Assembly: GCA_965200765.1 (NCBI GenBank)
Contig: OZ241380.1
Coordinates: 1 to 64,000 of the forward strand
Direction of reading: 5' to 3'
Origin: G965200765 sp965200765
GTDB lineage: Bacteria; Pseudomonadota; Gammaproteobacteria; Arenicellales; JAJDZL01
DNA: 64,000 bases
Shown piece after piece: positions 1 to 8,595 of this stretch. Each line of letters begins with the position of its first letter. Within the stretch, counting starts at the first letter, position 1. The translations under genes and the position numbers were made by a program. Under the pieces are notes generated by a model. The model did no database searches, was not told the origin of the DNA, and was given only the letters and a program-made list of their open reading frames with translations.

Positions 1-62
1 TTTTAACACAATCACTGCCATTGACAATTCTGTTTGACTCTTTTTGATTGCCAAGTCCTTGC

Positions 63-830
63 TCAACTTTTCAGACAGTTCGCTGAAAATCGAAAAAACC
101 TGGGTTGATACCCACAGCCTTCCGTAACCACGCTGGCGATAATCTCCGGGACAGATGTGATTTGGATAATTTCCCAGGTCCTGCCTTGTTCGTCCTTCAC
201 CGAAGTCCGTTGATCAATACTCTGACTGGACAAATTAACCGAATTGAGCGGGTAACGGATTCCAACTCCCAAGGCCTTGCCATAGGATTCCTTTCGCGTC
301 CACAAGGACAGAAAGAATTTTCGTTGCCGACTTTTCGTACAGCTTGCATATTGCTGATATTCTTCCTGGGTAAATTTGCGCGGGGCAATCAACTCGTGGC
401 GTACCTGCCGTGTCGCGAGTTCCAGATCCACTCCTAGTTCACACCAGTTCGAGAAGACATAAAGTGCAACATCCTGAGAATCGGTAGTGTTGAATTGCAA
501 CGCGCGATTCTGCTTGAGATACGGTTTACCAAGCGGGCCGTAGTCGAGCTGGATATCTTGTGGACTGCTTTGGCAGTAAAGCCCCAGCAGCACTTTCAAG
601 ATGCTGCGCGAGGAGACAAAACGCCTTTTGCTTCGTTCGACAGAGTAGCGTTCCATTCTGGCCAGTTCCCGCCGGTCCAGACAGGACTTCAGGTAGCCGA
701 GATGTTTGCTGACCGAATTCAGATCAGCTAGCCAGACATGAATTTCTGCGGGTTGGAATTCGACACGATTTCGCGTTTCCGGCCAATTTGCAGTGGCATA
801 GACGCGCGCGGAATTCGCCACTTCCGACAC
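63..830 (-). CDS. Sfp-type 4'-phosphopantetheinyl transferase
   Basis: Would transfer the phosphopantetheine arm of CoA to a carrier-protein serine in the cytoplasm. The 255-residue length and the two family motifs support this: GVDLE at residues 133-137 (Mg-binding Asp and Glu) and WTRKESYGKALG at 177-188, with GKPYL at 101-105. The CoA-binding motif, usually FN-x-SH, reads FNTTDS at 113-118, so the usual Ser-His is replaced; this may mark a divergent subgroup. The start is GTG, and its first base is the last base of the upstream TAG, which suggests translational coupling to the 75-residue gene before it. No carrier protein or polyketide/peptide synthase is visible in the window, so the substrate is unknown. 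Confidence 0.85.
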   Translation of the reverse strand: MSEVANSARVYATANWPETRNRVEFQPAEIHVWLADLNSVSKHLGYLKSCLDRRELARMERYSVERSKRRFVSSRSILKVLLGLYCQSSPQDIQLDYGPLGKPYLKQNRALQFNTTDSQDVALYVFSNWCELGVDLELATRQVRHELIAPRKFTQEEYQQYASCTKSRQRKFFLSLWTRKESYGKALGVGIRYPLNSVNLSSQSIDQRTSVKDEQGRTWEIIQITSVPEIIASVVTEGCGYQPRFFRFSANCLKS

Positions 831-1057
831 TAGTTGAAATTACTCTCGCCAGGTGTGATTTGATTCATTCTGGCCAGTGCCTGTTCTTCTATGTCGGCCG
901 ATTTGCCGGCTTTTTTCTTTTCGAGAATTCTGTGTTGCAGACCCTGCTTGTCAAAGAGCTGGGTACCTGCCGCATCGCGTAGTGCCGCTACTGCGCCTTC
1001 GCCTGGCACCATGTACAGTCCAGCAAATTCAACATCAGAATGATTACTGTTTGTCAT
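830..1057 (-). CDS. Small conserved-looking protein of unknown function
   Basis: A 75-residue soluble protein that I do not recognise. It starts at ATG behind a good ribosome site (AAGGA about 6 nt upstream). Its TAG stop shares one base with the GTG start of the phosphopantetheinyl transferase, and it follows ilvA by about 25 nt in the same direction. The middle is basic (KKKAGKS near residue 48) and the ends are acidic and polar. There is no signal peptide or membrane segment. Tight coupling suggests a role connected with the transferase, for example a very small partner protein, but it lacks the DSL serine motif of carrier proteins, so this is only inference. Confidence 0.6.
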   Translation of the reverse strand: MTNSNHSDVEFAGLYMVPGEGAVAALRDAAGTQLFDKQGLQHRILEKKKAGKSADIEEQALARMNQITPGESNFN

Positions 1058-1082
1058 TTTTGAATCCTTTCGAGCGTCTTCC

Positions 1083-2609
1083 TCAAGTCAGAAACATTCT
1101 GTATACAGGGTTGTCTGTTTCTTCTACATAACGATAACCGACTTGATTGAGGAATCGCCTGAATTCATTCATCTCGCCGGGTGGCACTTGAATTCCGCAC
1201 AGTACTCGTCCGAAATCCGTACCGTGGTTTCGATAATGAAACATGCTTATATTCCAGGACTGACCCATCTTCTGCAGAAAACCCAGCAACGCGCCAGGTC
1301 GTTCTGGAAATTCAAAGCGGTACACAATTTCATTCGCCGCATGCGGTGCCCGACCGCCAACCATGTGCCTGACATGAATCTTGGCCATTTCATTGTCAGT
1401 CAGATCCAGTACCGGATAGTCTTGCTTGCGAAGTGCATGAACAATGCGCTGAATATCCCGGCTGTCGGTCATTTGAATTCCTGCATAAACATGTGCTCGG
1501 TCCGGGTCCGCATACCGATAATTGAATTCGGTAATATTGCGGTTGCCGATAGTGGAGCAAAACTCTCTGAAGCTGCCCGGACGTTCGGGAATTGTCACTG
1601 CCAGAATTGCTTCGCGCCGCTCGCCGATCTCCGCCCGTTCCGAAACATGTCGCAAGCGGTCAAAGTTCATGTTTGCACCGGATGCGATCGCTACCAGTTC
1701 CTTTCGGCGCACTCGCCGTGTTGCACAATAGTTTTTCAATCCTGCTACCGCTAGTGCACCCGAGGGTTCCACAATACTGCGAGTATCTTCAAATACATCT
1801 TTTATGGCAGCGCAAATTTGGTCTGTGTTGACCCGAATCACGGAATCGACATATTGCTGGGCCAATCGGAAAGTTTCCTTGCCCACTTGCTTTACGGCCA
1901 CACCGTCGGCGAAGATGCCGACTTCGTTCAAACGGAGACGTTTGCCTGCTTTTAGCGACTGGTACATTGCGTCCGAGTCTTCCGGTTCGACTCCGATTAT
2001 TTTTACATCGGCTGCGACTTCCTTGAAATATGCAGCGATTCCTGCAATCAGACCGCCGCCACCGACTGGAACGAAAACTGCATTGATTTTTCCGGGGTGC
2101 GCCTGCATGATTTCCACGGCGATGGTACCATTGCCGGCAATGATGTCAGGGTCGTCGTAAGGCGAGATGAATCTCAGACCATGCTGTTTGCAGTGTTGCA
2201 TTGCTGCTACTCCTGCTTCTGCATACGAGTCACCGACAAGTCTGACTTTGGCACCCATGCTACGCACCGACTTGACTTTGATTTCAGGACTGGTAATCGG
2301 CATGAAAACTGTTACCGGGCATCGCAACTGCTGGCCAGCCAACGCGACTCCCTGGGCATGGTTTCCAGCGGATGCGGCGACGACACCGCGTGCCATAACC
2401 GGAAGTGGAATACGCGACATTTTGTTGTACGCACCGCGTAGCTTGAACGAAAATATCGGCTGTTCGTCTTCTCGCTTAAGCCAAATTTCGTTGCCCAGCT
2501 TCTTTGAAAGATTGACTGCGTGGTCCAACCGGGTATTTTCAGCTACATCGTATACGCGTGCTGTGAGAATACGCTGAAGATAATTTGTCGCCAAAGCACC
2601 TACCTGCAT
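1083..2609 (-). CDS. ilvA: Biosynthetic L-threonine ammonia-lyase
   Basis: Converts threonine to 2-oxobutanoate plus ammonia, the first step toward isoleucine. The PLP fold-type II catalytic domain is clear: SFKLRGA at residues 54-60 with PLP lysine K56, SAGNHAQG near 80-87, and the phosphate-binding GGGG at 183-186. At 508 residues it is the long biosynthetic form with two ACT-like regulatory modules in about residues 335-505 (starts at AILAVTIPERPGSF and IVYRFEFPERPGAL), so isoleucine/valine allostery is expected. It is divergent from rpiA, an arrangement known in pseudomonads and other gammaproteobacteria. A second, shorter relative lies at 62019-62981. Confidence 0.95.
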   Translation of the reverse strand: MQVGALATNYLQRILTARVYDVAENTRLDHAVNLSKKLGNEIWLKREDEQPIFSFKLRGAYNKMSRIPLPVMARGVVAASAGNHAQGVALAGQQLRCPVTVFMPITSPEIKVKSVRSMGAKVRLVGDSYAEAGVAAMQHCKQHGLRFISPYDDPDIIAGNGTIAVEIMQAHPGKINAVFVPVGGGGLIAGIAAYFKEVAADVKIIGVEPEDSDAMYQSLKAGKRLRLNEVGIFADGVAVKQVGKETFRLAQQYVDSVIRVNTDQICAAIKDVFEDTRSIVEPSGALAVAGLKNYCATRRVRRKELVAIASGANMNFDRLRHVSERAEIGERREAILAVTIPERPGSFREFCSTIGNRNITEFNYRYADPDRAHVYAGIQMTDSRDIQRIVHALRKQDYPVLDLTDNEMAKIHVRHMVGGRAPHAANEIVYRFEFPERPGALLGFLQKMGQSWNISMFHYRNHGTDFGRVLCGIQVPPGEMNEFRRFLNQVGYRYVEETDNPVYRMFLT

Positions 2610-2654
2610 TTACAATAAAATAGACAAAAATTTGGCAAATTGAGTTGTACCACC

Positions 2655-3308
2655 ATGAATTCTGATCTGTTGAAGCAAAAAGTCGCCGAAGCCGCGTTGA
2701 ATTATATTGAAATCGGTGATGTGATTGGTGTTGGTACTGGTTCAACGGTCAACCATTTCATTGAAGCACTGCAAAAGGTGAAAGGGAAGATTGATGGAAC
2801 CGTGGCCAGTTCAGAGGCAACAGCTACGAATTTGAAGCAGGCCGGCATTCCGGTTCTGGACCTGAATCGCACTGGAAATTTACCCCTCTATGTGGATGGC
2901 GCAGATGAAGCTACGCGTAACCGGCATCTCATCAAAGGCGGTGGTGGTGCCTTGACTCGAGAAAAAATCGTGGCCGCGGCCAGTGAAAAATTCGTGTGTA
3001 TTGTTGACAACACAAAAGTTGTTGATGTTCTGGGAAAGTTTCCACTTCCGATTGAAGTACTGCCGTTTGCGCAAAGCCTGGTCAGTCGACAATTGCTAAA
3101 GTTCGGAGGTTTGCCTGAATTACGCGCCGGATTTGCAACAGACAGCGGCAACATCATTATTGATGTTCGAAATCTGGACATGCTCAATCCGGTTGAACTT
3201 GAAGGAGAATTAGACCACTTGGCGGGCGTAGTCAGCAACGGTATCTTCGCGCGACGACCAGCCGACACGCTCCTGATTGGCTATCCGGACGAAATCCAGT
3301 CAATCTAG
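2655..3308 (+). CDS. rpiA: Ribose-5-phosphate isomerase A
   Basis: Interconverts ribose 5-phosphate and ribulose 5-phosphate in the pentose phosphate pathway. Family motifs are intact: GVGTGST at residues 25-31, YVDGADE at 79-85 and KGGGGALTREK at 94-104 including the catalytic glutamate. From the ATG at 2655 it is 217 residues, close to the 219 of E. coli RpiA; a TTG 15 nt upstream is less likely. It is divergent from ilvA across 45 nt, and its stop overlaps the convergent trmB stop by 4 nt. Confidence 0.96.
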   Translation: MNSDLLKQKVAEAALNYIEIGDVIGVGTGSTVNHFIEALQKVKGKIDGTVASSEATATNLKQAGIPVLDLNRTGNLPLYVDGADEATRNRHLIKGGGGALTREKIVAAASEKFVCIVDNTKVVDVLGKFPLPIEVLPFAQSLVSRQLLKFGGLPELRAGFATDSGNIIIDVRNLDMLNPVELEGELDHLAGVVSNGIFARRPADTLLIGYPDEIQSI

Positions 3309-4036
3309 GCGGAAATTGTATTGCAGACTATATTGTAAATTGTTGCACCAGAATCAAGCGCCTTCCTTTCATATTTCGTTGTCGGGCGCAATGCCTTGCC
3401 TTGGTAGTACTCACCGCTTGGCATTGCATTTTGCAATGCCGGGACTGTGGCCAACTCGTTCAATATCCACTGCGCGTAGTCTTCACAGTCAGTTGCGGTG
3501 CAAAGCAATCCACCAGGTTTCAGCCGGTTGGCACAAATCTCGAGAAATTCCTTTTGAATCAACCGGCGTTTATGATGGCGCTTCTTCGGCCACGGGTCGG
3601 GAAACAAGATGTAAATTTCATCAATGCTGTCCGGGTTACAGATTTGCGCGAAAAAGTCGCGTCCATCTTGGTCAAACACCCGAATATTGTTCAAACTGGC
3701 ATCTTTCGCACCGCGCAGAAATCGACCGATTCCCGGTCGATAGACTTCAATACCGACAAATCCGGTTGTCGGACGACTCGCTGCCATTTGAAGCAATGCG
3801 TCGCCATCCCCGAAACCGACTTCAACCACAATTTGATCAACAGAAGGCATTGACGTGGAAAAATCATCTCGCAAGTCGGCACTCTTGAGGCGGTATTGAG
3901 GCAGCAATTCAACAATTGCTTGTTGCTGAGCTTTGGTGATGCGGCCTTCCCGGCGTACTGTTGTGCGTACCCGGGAGCGCATGCGATTTTGTGTTTCAAA
4001 GCCTGATTTCAACGTAAATGATTCCGGTTCAAGCAA
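3305..4036 (-). CDS. trmB: tRNA (guanine-N7)-methyltransferase
   Basis: Uses S-adenosylmethionine to methylate G46 in the tRNA variable loop. The SAM-binding stretch VEVGFGDG lies at residues 71-78, and the signature FPDPWPKKRH at 145-154. The start is uncertain. The TTG at 4036 gives 243 residues and an N-terminal length matching E. coli TrmB, whose conserved RxRSxVRR-x-GR-x-TK block here begins near residue 19. An ATG at 3982 would remove 18 residues, and neither start has a strong ribosome site. It is convergent with rpiA. Confidence 0.93.
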   Translation of the reverse strand: MLEPESFTLKSGFETQNRMRSRVRTTVRREGRITKAQQQAIVELLPQYRLKSADLRDDFSTSMPSVDQIVVEVGFGDGDALLQMAASRPTTGFVGIEVYRPGIGRFLRGAKDASLNNIRVFDQDGRDFFAQICNPDSIDEIYILFPDPWPKKRHHKRRLIQKEFLEICANRLKPGGLLCTATDCEDYAQWILNELATVPALQNAMPSGEYYQGKALRPTTKYERKALDSGATIYNIVCNTISA

Positions 4037-4303
4037 ATTATTGATGAAGTGACACTGTTGATTTTACGAGTTTTGGTTGTATTTAAGAAACCCCCTGACA
4101 AATTTGCATATTGCCATTCAGTTGATTTTTGTTGTATGCACCGGACCAGAGTGAAATCCTTTTCCGTTGGTCCCTTCAAGTAGCATTCAATATTCATCTT
4201 GCAATCATTCCACAAGGCTACGCGTTAAAATGACAACATGTTTTGCCAATTTCACTTCGGTTAAAGCCGAATTCGCTGAAAAACTGCTCAGATTGCCCAA
4301 ATC

Positions 4304-4933
4304 ATGCTGGAAGTTCGAAATCTTGTTGTCGAAAGAGATTCGCGAATCGTGCTTCAACAACTGAATTTCATCGTACACGAAGCCGAGTTGCTCTACATAA
4401 CGGGTTCCAATGGTGTTGGCAAAACCACATTGATGCGGACGCTTTGCGGTCTGGTTCAGGCGGAAGAAGGAGAAATTTTGTGGAACAACTCATCCATCAA
4501 AAAGAACTCAATCGAATACTTCCGCAATCTTGCCTACATTGGTCACGACAATGGCATCAAGGGAGACTTGACACCTGTGGAAAATCTGGAGATTGATCGG
4601 TCCATTCGGCAAAACGCCTCTGGCTTGTCATATCAGGAAATTCTGGAGCAGGTTGGAATTGCGAAACTGGCGCACCGTCCATGCAGATTCCTGTCCGCTG
4701 GCCAGAAGCGCATGGTCGCAATGGGACGGTTGCTCGCTTCAAATCTGAAGCTATGGATTCTTGACGAGCCACTCACCTCGCTTGACGAACAAGCACAAAC
4801 TCGTTTTTTATTCATTCTTCAGGAACATCTGAAAAATCAGGGAGTTGTAATTGCAACTTCTCACCAGGAATTGGACTGGCAGCAGGTTCGGGTCAAAAAA
4901 AAGCATCTGGGTGCTGACGGTATGCTGACATGA
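4304..4933 (+). CDS. ccmA: Heme exporter ATPase CcmA
   Basis: ATP-binding subunit of the CcmABCD complex, which releases holo-CcmE in System I cytochrome c maturation. It has Walker A GSNGVGKTT at residues 34-42, ABC signature LSAGQKR at 130-136 and Walker B WILDEP at 151-156. The length of 209 is normal. Its TGA overlaps the ccmB ATG (ATGA). The ccm genes directly precede a locus rich in c-type cytochromes, which fits their job. ccmE, F, G and H are not in the window and must lie elsewhere. Confidence 0.95.
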   Translation: MLEVRNLVVERDSRIVLQQLNFIVHEAELLYITGSNGVGKTTLMRTLCGLVQAEEGEILWNNSSIKKNSIEYFRNLAYIGHDNGIKGDLTPVENLEIDRSIRQNASGLSYQEILEQVGIAKLAHRPCRFLSAGQKRMVAMGRLLASNLKLWILDEPLTSLDEQAQTRFLFILQEHLKNQGVVIATSHQELDWQQVRVKKKHLGADGMLT

Positions 4934-5604
4934 AACCTCTGTTTTTCATCATTCTGGTCAGGGATATCAAACTGGTGGGTCGAAATCCGGGTGAAAGTGC
5001 GGCCACCACCGTAATATTCTTTGTGATCGTGGCGACCTTGTTTTCGTTTGCGGCAAATACCGACCTTGCGATGTTGCGTGTCATTGGTCCCACAGTCGTT
5101 TGGGTTGCAGCATTATTGTCGGCGATGCTGTCGCTCGACAGTATTTTCAAGGCCGACTATGCGGATGGCACCTTGGACCAACTGTTGACTTCTCCCGACT
5201 CTCTGTCCATGATCGTGCTTGCCAAGGTCACGGCTCACTGGATCGTCACCGGATTGCCACTGATTGTAGTCAGTCCGATTCTGGGTATACTGATGGGACT
5301 TGATTTTCGTTTAATAGGAATTCTCACTCTCACAGTCGTTTTGAGTACACCGATATTCAGTTTGGTCGGAGCATTTGGTGCTGCGCTGGTTGTTGCGCAG
5401 AAAAAAACCGGCGTGTTGATCTCCTTGCTCACACTGCCGCTGTGTGTTCCGATTCTGATTTATTCTGCCAGTGCAGTCGCGGCCGCCGCAGCAGGACAGC
5501 CGATTTCCGGGCATTTGTCATTGCTGGCGGCGTTTCTGGTGCTGAGTCTGACGATCTTGCCGCTTGCAACTGCGGGCACCGTTCGCATTGCCGCCGGAGG
5601 ATGA
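4930..5604 (+). CDS. ccmB: Heme exporter permease CcmB
   Basis: Membrane subunit of the CcmABCD ABC complex. It is 224 residues with about six hydrophobic segments and the characteristic cytoplasmic stretch around residues 75-90 (DSIFKADYADGTLDQLL). The gene overlaps ccmA by 4 nt upstream and ccmC by 4 nt downstream, so the three are translated together. Family identity rests on length, hydrophobic pattern and position in the operon. Confidence 0.93.
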   Translation: MKPLFFIILVRDIKLVGRNPGESAATTVIFFVIVATLFSFAANTDLAMLRVIGPTVVWVAALLSAMLSLDSIFKADYADGTLDQLLTSPDSLSMIVLAKVTAHWIVTGLPLIVVSPILGILMGLDFRLIGILTLTVVLSTPIFSLVGAFGAALVVAQKKTGVLISLLTLPLCVPILIYSASAVAAAAAGQPISGHLSLLAAFLVLSLTILPLATAGTVRIAAGG

Positions 5605-6344
5605 GTATGTTTTTGTGGTTTCATCGTCTGAGCACGGCCAAGTACTTTTACAAACTTGCCGGGCGCGTTGCGCCTTGGACCGGTGCCTTGGCGGGTTTGC
5701 TGATTGTTGTCGGCTTGTATCTTGCACTTGTCGTTGCACCGCCGGACTATCAGCAAAAGGACGCATATCGAATCATGTTCATTCATGTGCCATCGGCATG
5801 GATGTCAATGTTCATTTATGTTTTTATGGCAATCTGCGGGGCCATCGGACTCATCTGGAGAATCAAGCTGGCCTTTCTCGTCAGCACGTCGGCCGCGGTG
5901 ATTGGTGCTTCCTTTACTTTGACGACGCTGGTGACTGGCTCAATCTGGGGCAAACCGATGTGGGGTGCCTGGTGGGCTTGGGATGCGCGACTGACATCCG
6001 AGTTGATTCTGCTCTTTCTTTATCTGGGATTCATCGCCTTGCAGGCGTCGATACCCAGTCGAAGCGCCGCTCAGAAAGCCGGTTCGATACTGTTGCTGTG
6101 CGGTGTCATCAACATACCGATTATTCACTATTCCGTGCTTTGGTGGCACACCTTGCATCAGGATCCGTCCATCAGCAAGTTCGGCGCACCGTCAATCCAT
6201 TCCAGCATGTTGGCTCCATTGCTGGTGATGGCCTTCGGTTTCATGCTGTTTTTTCTGACCGTTGTCGCCATCCGTTCGCGTGCGTTGATTCTGGAATCGG
6301 AAAGATCCAGCCGATGGGTTCAGGAAATGGGGGAAGTGGCATGA
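5601..6344 (+). CDS. ccmC: Heme-handling membrane protein CcmC
   Basis: Binds heme at the periplasmic face and loads it onto CcmE. The tryptophan-rich WWD motif WGAWWAWD is at residues 121-128, flanked by conserved histidines (IHVP near 61 and HYSVLWWHTLHQ further on) that serve as heme ligands in the family. I chose the ATG at 5601 because it overlaps the ccmB stop (ATGA) behind a GGAGG site; it gives 247 residues with six membrane helices. The open frame extends further upstream, but without support. Confidence 0.95.
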   Translation: MSMFLWFHRLSTAKYFYKLAGRVAPWTGALAGLLIVVGLYLALVVAPPDYQQKDAYRIMFIHVPSAWMSMFIYVFMAICGAIGLIWRIKLAFLVSTSAAVIGASFTLTTLVTGSIWGKPMWGAWWAWDARLTSELILLFLYLGFIALQASIPSRSAAQKAGSILLLCGVINIPIIHYSVLWWHTLHQDPSISKFGAPSIHSSMLAPLLVMAFGFMLFFLTVVAIRSRALILESERSSRWVQEMGEVA

Positions 6345-6502
6345 GTTTTGAAGAATTCATCTCCATGAGTGGCTACGGAAAATATGTCTGGAGTGCCTAT
6401 GGATTCACACTCGCAGTTTTGGCAATCAACCTTGTAAGTGCGGTTCGCCGACTGCGGCATTCAACAAGGCGAATCAAGGATCCGGACGAATTCGAGGAGT
6501 GA
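6341..6502 (+). CDS. ccmD: Heme exporter small subunit CcmD
   Basis: A 53-residue single-helix protein that stabilises CcmABC with CcmE. It begins MSFEEFISMSGYGKYVWSAY, followed by one membrane helix and a basic, then acidic, cytoplasmic tail; the Tyr-x-Trp-x-x-Tyr-Gly pattern before the helix is typical of CcmD. The ATG overlaps the ccmC stop by 4 nt. The run of ccm genes ends here. Confidence 0.9.
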   Translation: MSFEEFISMSGYGKYVWSAYGFTLAVLAINLVSAVRRLRHSTRRIKDPDEFEE

Positions 6503-6607
6503 TTCAAAGTTCCCCGTTTGACCGTGAAAACAAATTAATTCAATTTTCTTATTGACTTGACAAAATAAATGTGTTTCAATCTGTATCAACTATAGATTTA
6601 GACTTAG

Positions 6608-6613
6608 TATAAT
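6608..6613 (+). promoter_or_regulatory. Candidate -10 element upstream of the respiratory locus
   Basis: TATAAT lies in a very A+T-rich 205-nt gap after ccmD, 95 nt before the first cupredoxin gene. No good -35 hexamer sits 16-18 nt upstream, so an activator-dependent promoter is possible. TTGACT and TTGACA also occur near 6553-6562 but are not spaced for this -10. Confidence 0.3.
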
Positions 6614-6707
6614 TATGAATATAAAGTGAATTTCCACGGGATTCACTGAATGGGTGCCAAAGGGGTACTCGAAGCTATCAGATTTAATATAGTAAGAGGA
6701 GGAAACA

Positions 6708-7418
6708 ATGCGAAGTATTCGAATCGCTTTGGGTTTGTTCATAACCCTGTCGTTTGCAGTTGTTGCACATGCAGCCAAGTATGTTGAACAAGAGGTGTCA
6801 AACGGTGGAACAATCCAAGGGAAGATCACCTATGACGGTCCGATCAAGCAACGAACGGTTCTGCCGACCAAAGACAAAGAGGTTTGCGGCGCGCCCCGTA
6901 AAGTCCCGTCGGTTGTGGTTGGAGACGGCGGTGCTGTCAAGGACAGTGTTGTATATTTGAAAGAAGTTGCAAGCGGCAAGGCTTGGCCCAGCATGGATCG
7001 ACCGGTGATCAACAACATTGATTGTATTTTTGACCCCCATGTACAAATCGCACGCCGTGGTAAAGTCGACATTATCAACTCTGACCCGGTCCTTCACAAT
7101 ACCCACGGCTACTATGGTAAAGCGACTGCTTTCAATGTAGCCTTGCCGATTCAAGGTGCAAAAGTCACCAAGATTTTGCGACGCACCGGTGAAGTCCGTA
7201 CGGATTGCGACGCACATGGTTGGATGCTAGGTTGGATATTCGTGGTTGATAGTCCGTACTTTATGCAAACTGGCGACGACGGCATGTTCAGCATTGCAGA
7301 TGTTCCGCCAGGCGACTATACCATTGCAGTATGGCAAGAAAGCCTTGGTATCAAGGAAATGCCGGTCACAGTGAAGGCTGGCGAAACAACCGAATTATCC
7401 ATTAATTTGGGTGGTTAG
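6708..7418 (+). CDS. Periplasmic amicyanin-like cupredoxin with a carboxypeptidase-regulatory-like fold
   Basis: A 236-residue secreted protein, probably an electron carrier or copper protein. A Sec signal peptide ends near AHA at residues 20-22. The C-terminal half carries a type-1 copper ligand set with short amicyanin-like spacing: His130 in LHNTH, then Cys167, His170 and Met173 in CDAHGWM (C-x2-H-x2-M). The last 50 residues, containing DVPPGDYTIAVW, resemble carboxypeptidase regulatory-like beta domains. Such proteins are often labelled methylamine utilisation protein, but no methylamine dehydrogenase genes are here. It has a strong ribosome site (GAGGAGG). A related cupredoxin at 16331-17110 closes the same locus. 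The electron partner is unknown. Confidence 0.8.
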   Translation: MRSIRIALGLFITLSFAVVAHAAKYVEQEVSNGGTIQGKITYDGPIKQRTVLPTKDKEVCGAPRKVPSVVVGDGGAVKDSVVYLKEVASGKAWPSMDRPVINNIDCIFDPHVQIARRGKVDIINSDPVLHNTHGYYGKATAFNVALPIQGAKVTKILRRTGEVRTDCDAHGWMLGWIFVVDSPYFMQTGDDGMFSIADVPPGDYTIAVWQESLGIKEMPVTVKAGETTELSINLGG

Positions 7419-7476
7419 GCTTATCAAAATAAAATATTGTTTTTATTATTTGCTTTGTAGCAGGAGGACTTAAGCT

Positions 7477-8580
7477 ATGCATGAGAAGCCAAGTCGCGAT
7501 TCTGTGAAGAAAGGCGGAGTCGATTTGACTCGCAGAACCTTTCTGCACAAATCGCTTTTGAGTGGAGGTGCCATTGCCACTGGCAGTGCTGTGGGGGTGT
7601 TTCAGACCCTGACCTCCATGGAAGTCGCTGTCGCACAAGGCGAGACTTTCAGCTTTGCCTGGGTATCGGATACACATCTGTATCCCAGAGAGTTGAATAC
7701 TCGCTTTATTGACAAGGCAGTGCGCGCTTTCAAGGAAGTGCAGGAAATGGGGTCGAAATTCGACTTCATGATTTTCGGTGGAGACCTGGCTCAGCTTGGC
7801 GATCCTGTGGAAATCAAGCTGGGAGCGGAATTGCTTGAAGAAGTAAAAATCAGAAAGGTTTTTATTCCTGGAGAGCATGACTGGTATCTCGACCTGGGTG
7901 AATCCTGGAATTCATATTTCGGGGAAACACCTTGGACCTTCGATCACAAGGGTGTCAGAATTGTCGGTCTTGACACAGTTGGTCGTGCCCCTGACTACTG
8001 GACTGCACGCGGTATGACCGCCGAAGAACGTATGGGACACATGTCCGCACTGGACGGATCTCAAGCGGGTCCGTGGTCCGGAGTAGGCAATGAGCAACGT
8101 CAATGGCTATCATCGACTTTGTCGGATTGGCCGAAAGACGCGCCGGTGATCATTTTCAGTCATACACCCCTGTACGAGGTGTACGCACCATGGAATTTCT
8201 GGATTCGCGATTGGCGTGAAGTACATGAAATCATACTTCAGTTTTCCAACGTTACCAATATCCATGGTCATGTGCATCAACCTCTGTACAACGAAATTGG
8301 TGGTATGAGAAGCATAGGTCAGCTGGCTACTTCGTGGCCGTGGCCGTATGCACCTGAAGGTGTTCCGGAGTTGACCAAACCAATGCTGAGAGTTGATCCT
8401 GGCGATCATTTCGACGGCGTTGGATGGGGCAATCTCACGATGAGCGACAGCATGGACTATCAGTACATGATGTGGCGCGAACAGGTCTTTGGAACCACCC
8501 GTGCCGATTCCGGTACCGGCGACAATCAAAACCAGAAACTGAGTCCGCGCATCGCAGATCGTGGCTGGACTGGCGATTAA
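7477..8580 (+). CDS. Tat-exported calcineurin-like metallophosphoesterase
   Basis: A 367-residue periplasmic binuclear-metal hydrolase. The twin-arginine signal is TRRTFLHKS near residues 18-26, followed by a hydrophobic stretch. All metal motifs of the superfamily are present in order: DTH at 65-67, GGDL at 101-104, GEHD at 132-135, SHTPLY at 228-233 and GHVH at 264-267. It has an AGGAGG ribosome site, and a cytochrome c gene follows after 10 nt. SoxB is also a Tat-exported member of this superfamily working beside SoxA-type cytochromes, so the pairing is suggestive, but the sequence is not SoxB-length and the substrate is unknown. Confidence 0.85.
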   Translation: MHEKPSRDSVKKGGVDLTRRTFLHKSLLSGGAIATGSAVGVFQTLTSMEVAVAQGETFSFAWVSDTHLYPRELNTRFIDKAVRAFKEVQEMGSKFDFMIFGGDLAQLGDPVEIKLGAELLEEVKIRKVFIPGEHDWYLDLGESWNSYFGETPWTFDHKGVRIVGLDTVGRAPDYWTARGMTAEERMGHMSALDGSQAGPWSGVGNEQRQWLSSTLSDWPKDAPVIIFSHTPLYEVYAPWNFWIRDWREVHEIILQFSNVTNIHGHVHQPLYNEIGGMRSIGQLATSWPWPYAPEGVPELTKPMLRVDPGDHFDGVGWGNLTMSDSMDYQYMMWREQVFGTTRADSGTGDNQNQKLSPRIADRGWTGD

Positions 8581-8595
8581 TCAAGGAGAGTGCAA

